Part shown: one piece after another, positions 59,112-64,000 of the stretch | How positions within the stretch are numbered: position 1 is the first letter of the stretch | How the letters are laid out: every line of letters starts with the position of its first letter | NCBI RefSeq assembly: GCF_008000895.1 | Contig: NZ_CP042823.1 | Span: 248,001 to 312,000 of the forward strand | DNA length: 64,000 nt | Source: Methylobacterium sp. WL1 | GTDB taxonomy: Bacteria; Pseudomonadota; Alphaproteobacteria; Rhizobiales; Beijerinckiaceae | Reading direction: 5' to 3' | Notes under the pieces: model-generated | Database searches by the model: none | Told to the model about the DNA's origin: nothing | What the model saw: the letters and a program-made list of their open reading frames with translations, nothing else | Translations under genes and position numbers: made by a program

Positions 59112-60791
59112 CTACGCGGCGTGGACCTGCCCCAGGAAGGTCTCGATCGCCTGTTGCAGGGTCCGGGTCCCGGTGCTCACCCGGGAGGCGCTGCCGCGCA
59201 CCTGCTCGGCCTGCACCTCGTTGGAGGCGGCCGCGGCGCGCACGCCTCCAACGCTCTCGGAGACCTTGTGCGAGTCCGCCGCCGCATCCGCGATGGCCCG
59301 GGCGATCTCCTGGCTGGCCGCGCCCTGCTGGTCTGCCGCCTGGGCAACCTCTGAGGCGATCACGCTCATCCGGGCGATCGTCTCGCCGATCGACGCGATG
59401 GCACCGACCGTGTTGGCGGCTGCCCCCTGGATCGACCCGACCTGGCCGGTGATCCGGTCGGTCGCGAGCGCGGTCTGGCCGGCGAGCGCTTTCACCTCGG
59501 CGGCGACCACGGCAAAGCCGCGCCCGGCTGCGCCGGCGCGGGCCGCCTCGATGGTGGCGTTCAAGGCGAGCAGGTTGGTCTGCTCCGCCACCGTGCGGAT
59601 CAGGGTGACGACGGCATCGATCTCGGCAGCCGCCTGCGACAGGCTCGAGACCGTGATCTCCAGCTGCTTGGTGTCGGTCAGCGCGGAGGCCGCGATCTCG
59701 CTGGTGTGGCGGACCCGCCCCTCGATCTCCCGGGCGGAGGCTGCGAACTCTTCGGCCGCGCCGGCGATGCTGTCGACGATGTCGGCGGTCTGGCTCGAGG
59801 CACCCGCCACCACGGCGGCCCGGGACGCCATGTCGCCGGCCGTTCCGGTGAGCGTCGCGGCAGCATCCTGCATCGAATCGGCCGATCCGGCGAGATCCGC
59901 CACGGCGCGGTGGGTCTCCCCCTCGAAGGCGCGGGTCGCCTCCGCCAGTTGCTCGGCCCGGACCCGGTCGCGATCACGGCGGGCCTGCGCCTCGGTATCG
60001 AGCTTCCGCTTCTCGATCAGGGCCGTCTGGAAGCCCGCGATGGCGCTGGCCATCTCGCCGATCTCGTCCTGGCGGTGGGTGAACGGGATCGTACGGCCGA
60101 GGTCGTTGGCCGCCAGCGCGGTCATGCTGGATTTCAACCGGCCGAGCGGCTTCTGGACCTGGCTGATTATGATCCAGATCGCGGCAAGCAGCCCGAAGGC
60201 GAGGGCCACGGCGGGCACGACGATCAGCGCCAGGCGGGCGGTGCTGCGATCCGCGGCGTCAGCGGCGCGCCGCTCGTTGAGCCGGGTGAGCACCTCGCGG
60301 CCAAGCAGGCCGATCTCCGCGATCATGTGCTCCCGGTTTCTCACCGTCGCCTCGTCGGTGGCCTGGATGAGGGCGGCCTTGGGCGAGATGGTCAGGCCGA
60401 GCTCAGCGGTGTCGTTCTGGTAGGCGATGAACTCCTTCACGAACAGGTCGAACCGGCGGCGCCGGTCCGACGGCAGCTGATCCTCCATCGCCACCAGGAA
60501 CGGGCCCCGGACCTGTTCCACCGCCGCCAGGGCGTCGTGCAGCGCCGACAGCCGCGTGCGCGCTTCCTTGGTGTCCTCGGCGGTGTAGAGGGCGGTGGCC
60601 TGGACGACCGCGTGCTCGATCGCCTGCCCAAGGGCGCCCGCCTGAAGCCCGGCATTCCAGATCCTGTCCGTGGCTGCGGCGCGCTCCTGCTCCCACAGGG
60701 ATTGCCGCACGGCGAAGGCCGAGATGCCGACCGCCACGAAGCCCAGCAGGCCTACGACCGCCGCCAGCTTGAAGCCGAGAGAAATGCGCAT
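59112..60791 (-). CDS. Methyl-accepting chemotaxis protein, paralogue B
   Basis: This 559-residue chemoreceptor has the same layout as paralogue A: membrane segments near residues 8-28 and 190-210, a helical periplasmic sensor, HAMP, and a signalling domain with [40 protein letters not shown]. The ATG at 60789-60791 is used. The sensory half is nearly identical to that of A, so both may detect the same signal and send it to different partners or at different strength. The signalling halves are clearly diverged. Confidence 0.93.
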   Translation of the reverse strand: MRISLGFKLAAVVGLLGFVAVGISAFAVRQSLWEQERAAATDRIWNAGLQAGALGQAIEHAVVQATALYTAEDTKEARTRLSALHDALAAVEQVRGPFLVAMEDQLPSDRRRRFDLFVKEFIAYQNDTAELGLTISPKAALIQATDEATVRNREHMIAEIGLLGREVLTRLNERRAADAADRSTARLALIVVPAVALAFGLLAAIWIIISQVQKPLGRLKSSMTALAANDLGRTIPFTHRQDEIGEMASAIAGFQTALIEKRKLDTEAQARRDRDRVRAEQLAEATRAFEGETHRAVADLAGSADSMQDAAATLTGTAGDMASRAAVVAGASSQTADIVDSIAGAAEEFAASAREIEGRVRHTSEIAASALTDTKQLEITVSSLSQAAAEIDAVVTLIRTVAEQTNLLALNATIEAARAGAAGRGFAVVAAEVKALAGQTALATDRITGQVGSIQGAAANTVGAIASIGETIARMSVIASEVAQAADQQGAASQEIARAIADAAADSHKVSESVGGVRAAAASNEVQAEQVRGSASRVSTGTRTLQQAIETFLGQVHAA

Positions 60792-61046
60792 GAGGAGAGA
60801 ACCGCTGTCCGCGAGAATCGTGGGGGAGAGCCTTACGATAGCAAAGCTTGCGCCGACACTAAATATAGCCGGCAAACCCCACGAATTTAAATGTACTCTT
60901 GCCTCGATATATTCAAACCGCTCAGTACATACGAGAGGCTACAATCATTGAACTCAGGGAAAAATCTTCGGTCTTGCCATCGATGCCCAGCACCAGAACC
61001 TGTTCCCGGCGGGACGGCCTGGTCGTCGGATTGTGCGGAAGACACC
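60792..61046. other. Upstream region of chemoreceptor B
   Basis: This region holds the probable promoter of paralogue B and an AT-rich patch around 60830-60960. No gene was identified. Confidence 0.4.
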
Positions 61047-61193
61047 TCAAACGGTGTGCGCCAGGATCACGCGCGCGGCAGCAGCGACGATCAGAAAACC
61101 GATCACAGCGACGCCGATGTAGTCGGGCATGCGGCTGTCACGCTTCGGGCCGAGGGCGTCGCCTGTTGGAAGGCCGTCGGGATCCCGAAACAT
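61047..61193 (-). CDS. Possible small membrane protein (48 aa)
   Basis: A 48-codon frame encodes a polar N-terminus and one hydrophobic C-terminal helix (YIGVAVIGFLIVAAAARVILA), which suits a tail-anchored peptide. A shorter version could start at an ATG at 61129-61131. No family is recognised and no strong ribosome-binding site was found. Confidence 0.4.
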   Translation of the reverse strand: MFRDPDGLPTGDALGPKRDSRMPDYIGVAVIGFLIVAAAARVILAHTV

Positions 61194-61610
61194 CGTGAGA
61201 ACTCTCAGTACGTGACAGGCAGGCCCGCACGCGACGGAAGCCGGAAGTCGGGGCGAACGCGGCATCACCGGACGGCACGGCACAGGCGCCTTGCGGTTCG
61301 GGACGGCGCGGGATCGGCATCGAGGCGCGCATGGCGACGGCCCCATCGTCTAGGCGGCCGCCATGACGATGGGATGACCCCGCGAATTCCCATGGGCCTC
61401 GGCATGCTGCCGCCGCCGCACCTTCTGCCGGCACCTCCCGCTGCGTCGCCCCCGAAATGTCCGTTGTAAAAATGCCACGCCGCGCCCGGTCGAGCGCCGG
61501 CAAACCACCTTTCTCCAGGGGCGCTCAGGGGGCGCCCAGACGATCGGTGCCGATCGCGTCATTCAGGGTCTTGCGTCCCGCGATCTTGGTGTGTAGAGAC
61601 CCGCTCGTGA
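61194..61610. other. Intergenic region before tRNA-Asn
   Basis: These 417 bases show no convincing gene or repeat. They should contain the tRNA-Asn promoter. Confidence 0.4.
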
Positions 61611-61686
61611 TCCCCGATAGCTCAGTTGGTAGAGCAGGCGACTGTTAATCGCCTTGTCGCAGGTTCGAGTCCTGCTCGGGGAGCCA
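61611..61686 (+). tRNA. tRNA-Asn (GTT)
   Basis: The 76-base cloverleaf has acceptor arms TCCCCGA and TCGGGGA, discriminator G and encoded CCA. The anticodon stem GGCGA/TCGCC encloses CTGTTAA, giving anticodon GTT for asparagine. Confidence 0.98.
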
Positions 61687-61999
61687 TCACCCAGTTAACC
61701 TCTTGAAGAGGTTGCGCGAATAGCTTTCGACGGCTTTACTGCGGCAGGCGATGCCGCGTCTTTGCTGTCAGGACCGCGCGAGACGACCACCCGGAAGCCG
61801 CATACTGTGACCGGCGCCGCTCCGGGCGGAGTCACCTGAGGCCCCGATCACGCCCTCAACGGGCGGCGCAGGCGGGCCCATCCCGGAATCTTAACGCGAC
61901 CCTTATGAGATCGGCCGGGCGTCCCGCTCGATCCCTCATGCGTTCGGGTCCACCGTCCGGGTGCGATCCCTGGAGGATCGCGGGAACCCCAGTCAGCCG
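61687..61999. other. Intergenic region after tRNA-Asn
   Basis: These 313 bases contain no recognised gene. No repeat of the tRNA 3' end was noticed that would mark an integration site. Confidence 0.4.
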
Positions 62000-62218
62000 A
62001 TGTCGCCCACCATCCCCATCGTCGCCCCCGCGGGGGACACCGCCCGGTTCATCGTCGGCCAGGACCCGGAGGGGCGCTGGGTCGCCATCGAGATCCACGG
62101 GCGGGCCGGTGGCCTGTTCCGCAGCCGAGAGTCGGCGTACGACTACGCGGCGGCGGAGACCGATCGCCGCCCCGATGCCGTGCAGGTCTTGGCGGAACGG
62201 ATCGCGCTTCGGCTCTGA
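62000..62218 (+). CDS. Small hypothetical protein (72 aa)
   Basis: This 72-residue protein has the simple pattern FIVGQDPEGRWVAIEIHGRAGGLFRSRESAYDYAA, which loosely recalls the DUF2188-like gene at 15989. The ATG at 62000 was chosen over an ATG 13 codons earlier. It is convergent with kdpE, 19 bases away. The function is unknown. Confidence 0.65.
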   Translation: MSPTIPIVAPAGDTARFIVGQDPEGRWVAIEIHGRAGGLFRSRESAYDYAAAETDRRPDAVQVLAERIALRL

Positions 62219-62237
62219 GCCGGTCGAAGCCCCGTTC

Positions 62238-62966
62238 TCAGGCGCCGCCGTTGCGCGACCGCCCGCTCTCAGAGACGGTCGGCTCGTCCTCCGGCGCGCG
62301 CAGGCGGTAGCCGACACCGGTCTCGGTCAGCAGGATGCGCGGGCGTTCGGGGTCGGCCTCCAGCTTTTGCCGGAGCTGGCGCATGTAGACGCGCAGGTAT
62401 TGCGGATCGGAGGAGACCGAGACCGCCTGCATCAGCTGCGCGTGGGTCAGCACCTTGCCGGCATGCAACACCAGCACGCGCAGGAAATCGTACTCGCGCG
62501 GGGTGAGCTTCACCTCGGCATCGTCGACCTTCACGATCCGCCGCACGAGGTCGATCGAGAGCCGGTCGACCCGGAAGATCGGCCGCTCGCCCTGGACGGC
62601 GAGTTGGTGGCGCAGGGCGGCGCGCAGCCGAGCCAGCAACTCCGCCATGCCGAACGGCTTGGTCACGTAGTCGTCCGCGCCGAGGTCGAGGGCGTCGACC
62701 TTGCCGCCCTCGTCGGTGCGGCTCGACAGCACCACCACGGGCAGCTCGGGATGGCGGGCCCGGATCGCCCGCAGCAGGTCGTGGCCGCGCATGTCGGGGA
62801 GCCCGAGATCGAGGATGACGAGATCCACTCGCTCGCGCCCCAGCACGTCGAGGGCGGTCGCGGCGTTCGGCGCCTCCAGGATCGCATAGCCCTGCGTGGA
62901 CAGCCCCGTGCGCAGCAACTTCCGGATCGGCGGCTCGTCGTCGATGACCAGGATGGTCGGGCTCAT
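62238..62966 (-). CDS. kdpE: Potassium-responsive response regulator KdpE
   Basis: This 242-residue OmpR-type regulator has a receiver with IDDEPPIRKLLRTGL, the phospho-acceptor Asp in LVILDLGLPDMRG and the Lys in YVTKPFGMAELLARLR. The winged helix contains VKLTPREYDFLRVLVLHAGKVLTH and YLRVYMRQLRQKLE, which match KdpE closely. It would activate the high-affinity kdpFABC potassium pump, probably encoded upstream of kdpD outside the window. Its start overlaps the kdpD stop by four bases. Confidence 0.95.
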   Translation of the reverse strand: MSPTILVIDDEPPIRKLLRTGLSTQGYAILEAPNAATALDVLGRERVDLVILDLGLPDMRGHDLLRAIRARHPELPVVVLSSRTDEGGKVDALDLGADDYVTKPFGMAELLARLRAALRHQLAVQGERPIFRVDRLSIDLVRRIVKVDDAEVKLTPREYDFLRVLVLHAGKVLTHAQLMQAVSVSSDPQYLRVYMRQLRQKLEADPERPRILLTETGVGYRLRAPEDEPTVSESGRSRNGGA

Positions 62967-64000
62967 GCGGCGATGTCCTTCGGCGTGGTCCGGGCCGGGA
63001 CCGGCAGCGTCACGGTGAAGACCGCCCCCAGGCGGTCGCGCCGGTTGGCGGCCGTGACGGTGCCGCCCATCGCCTCGACGAAGCCGCGCGCGATGGCCAG
63101 CCCGAGCCCGGTGCCGGCCCGGACCCGGTCGCTCTTGCGCACCCGGTAGAACTTGTCGAACACCCGCTCGACCTCCGTCTCGGGCAGGCCGTCGCCCTCG
63201 TCGATGATGTCCAGCCGCACCCGGTCGGCCTCTCGGCGGGCCCGGACCGTCACGGTCGAGCCGGCCGGTGCATATTTGGCGGCGTTGTCGAGCAGGTTGA
63301 CCAGCACCTGCTTGAACAGGACCGGATCGAAGCGGAGCACCGGCAGATCGGGCGCGAGGTCGACCGTGACCCGATGGTCGGCCAGCACCGGCTCGACCCG
63401 GCGCAGGGCGGTGTCGACGGTCTCGGCGACGTCCTGGGGGGCGAGGTTCGGGGCCACCGCGCCCGCCTCCAATCGGGTCATATCGAGCAGGTTGGCGATG
63501 AAACGGTTCAGCCGCTCGGATTCCGCGATGATCGTCGCCAGCAGCTCCGCCTTGGCCTCGGAGCCGAGGTCGGCGTCGAGGTCGCGCAGCGTGCTGGCGG
63601 CCCCGAGGACGGAGGCCAGCGGGGTCCGCAGATCATGGCTGATCGAGGTCAGGAGCGCCTGGCGCAGGCGGTCGGTCTCGGCGGCGCGCTCGGCCCGATC
63701 GAGATCCTCCACCAGCCGCACCCGCTCGATGGCGAGGGCGCCCATATCGGCCAGCGCATCGAGCAGCCGGCGCCCCTCCTGGGTCAGGATCGGGCCGTTG
63801 CCGTCCGCGTCGAGGCCGATCACCCCGATCGTGCCGCGCCCGGTCCGCATCGGCAGGAACAGCCGCTTGGCGCCCGGCAGGGTGTCGGCACCGCGCCCGG
63901 CCGGGCGGTCGTTGTCGAAGGCCCACTGGGCCGCCGCGAGGTCGGCGGCATCGAGCCGGTCCTCGGGTGGGTAGCCGGCCCGGACGGTGACGGGCTTGCC
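62963..64000 (-). CDS. kdpD: Sensor kinase KdpD, C-terminal part (5' end beyond window)
   Basis: The frame is open to the right edge, so only the last 345 residues of a protein usually near 900 residues are visible. The first visible part (VRAGYPPEDRLDAADLAAAQ, then DTLPGAKRLFLPM) is the KdpD GAF-like domain. The kinase core has SISHDLRTPLASVLGAASTLR with the phospho-acceptor His, LVNLLDNAAKYAP and GTGLGLAIARGFVEAMGG. It senses potassium limitation or turgor with KdpE. Confidence 0.96.
   Translation of the reverse strand, partial: GKPVTVRAGYPPEDRLDAADLAAAQWAFDNDRPAGRGADTLPGAKRLFLPMRTGRGTIGVIGLDADGNGPILTQEGRRLLDALADMGALAIERVRLVEDLDRAERAAETDRLRQALLTSISHDLRTPLASVLGAASTLRDLDADLGSEAKAELLATIIAESERLNRFIANLLDMTRLEAGAVAPNLAPQDVAETVDTALRRVEPVLADHRVTVDLAPDLPVLRFDPVLFKQVLVNLLDNAAKYAPAGSTVTVRARREADRVRLDIIDEGDGLPETEVERVFDKFYRVRKSDRVRAGTGLGLAIARGFVEAMGGTVTAANRRDRLGAVFTVTLPVPARTTPKDIAA

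Overview
This window is a dense, GC-rich stretch of chromosome from an alphaproteobacterium of the order Hyphomicrobiales. The gene content and codon bias look most like Methylobacterium or Methylorubrum, but no rRNA or species marker is present, so the genus is an inference. Supporting signs are an Irr-type Fur regulator next to fabA-fabB, a class II DAHP synthase, ubiE-ubiB, many GTG starts with ATGA overlaps, and several chemoreceptors. Nearly all of it is single-copy housekeeping and signalling genes. I saw no insertion sequence, integrase, prophage or CRISPR array.

Layout. 1-11250: the end of a class II DAHP synthase, a membrane GGDEF-EAL protein, a cupredoxin, an orphan RND adaptor behind an EI24 membrane protein, an FAD amine oxidase, a membrane-tethered cyclic-nucleotide-binding protein, a 2-hydroxyacid dehydrogenase and an SH3-domain secreted protein. 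11251-15613: intergenic palindromes, then irr divergent from fabA-fabB, a tiny membrane ORF with a strong terminator, and fabI. 15626-25456: DUF2188, DUF6880, DUF427 and methyltransferase genes, comF, a GNAT, and zapE overlapping a CHASE3-PAS-hybrid histidine kinase. 25515-31279: ubiE-ubiB, leuB, then leuA on the opposite strand behind an apparent leucine attenuator, and tRNA-Lys. 31515-36293: a frameshifted secreted-protein gene, an AT-rich patch, an AraC regulator, a chemoreceptor and three very small ORFs.

36643-45927: a sorbosone-dehydrogenase-type lipoprotein with a DUF2231 membrane partner, a PRC-barrel protein, an EamA exporter, a secreted repeat protein, a nitroreductase and flavin reductase pair, and a lytic transglycosylase-like gene with an apparent frameshift next to a DUF2336 gene. 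46097-53896: a GH15 glucoamylase-like enzyme, an acyl-CoA dehydrogenase, an OmpR-type two-component pair and a Cache chemoreceptor. 53897-61193: an arginase-ureD pair, tRNA-Cys, and two chemoreceptors whose sensory halves are almost identical in DNA. 61611-64000: tRNA-Asn, a small ORF, kdpE and the 3' part of kdpD, which runs off the right edge.

How the genes work together. Irr with FabA, FabB and FabI suggests linked iron/haem sensing and unsaturated fatty-acid synthesis. LeuB and LeuA supply leucine, with leuA probably controlled by a leucine-rich leader peptide. Arginase makes urea and UreD helps assemble urease. Four chemoreceptors, a c-di-GMP protein, three histidine kinases (one partial) and an AraC regulator make the right half signalling-rich. 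No wholly new multi-gene system stands out. The strongest unusual items are the leuA leader, the duplicated chemoreceptor sensory domains, the arginase-ureD pairing, the zapE-hybrid kinase coupling, and two genes whose reading frames break in GC-rich tails.
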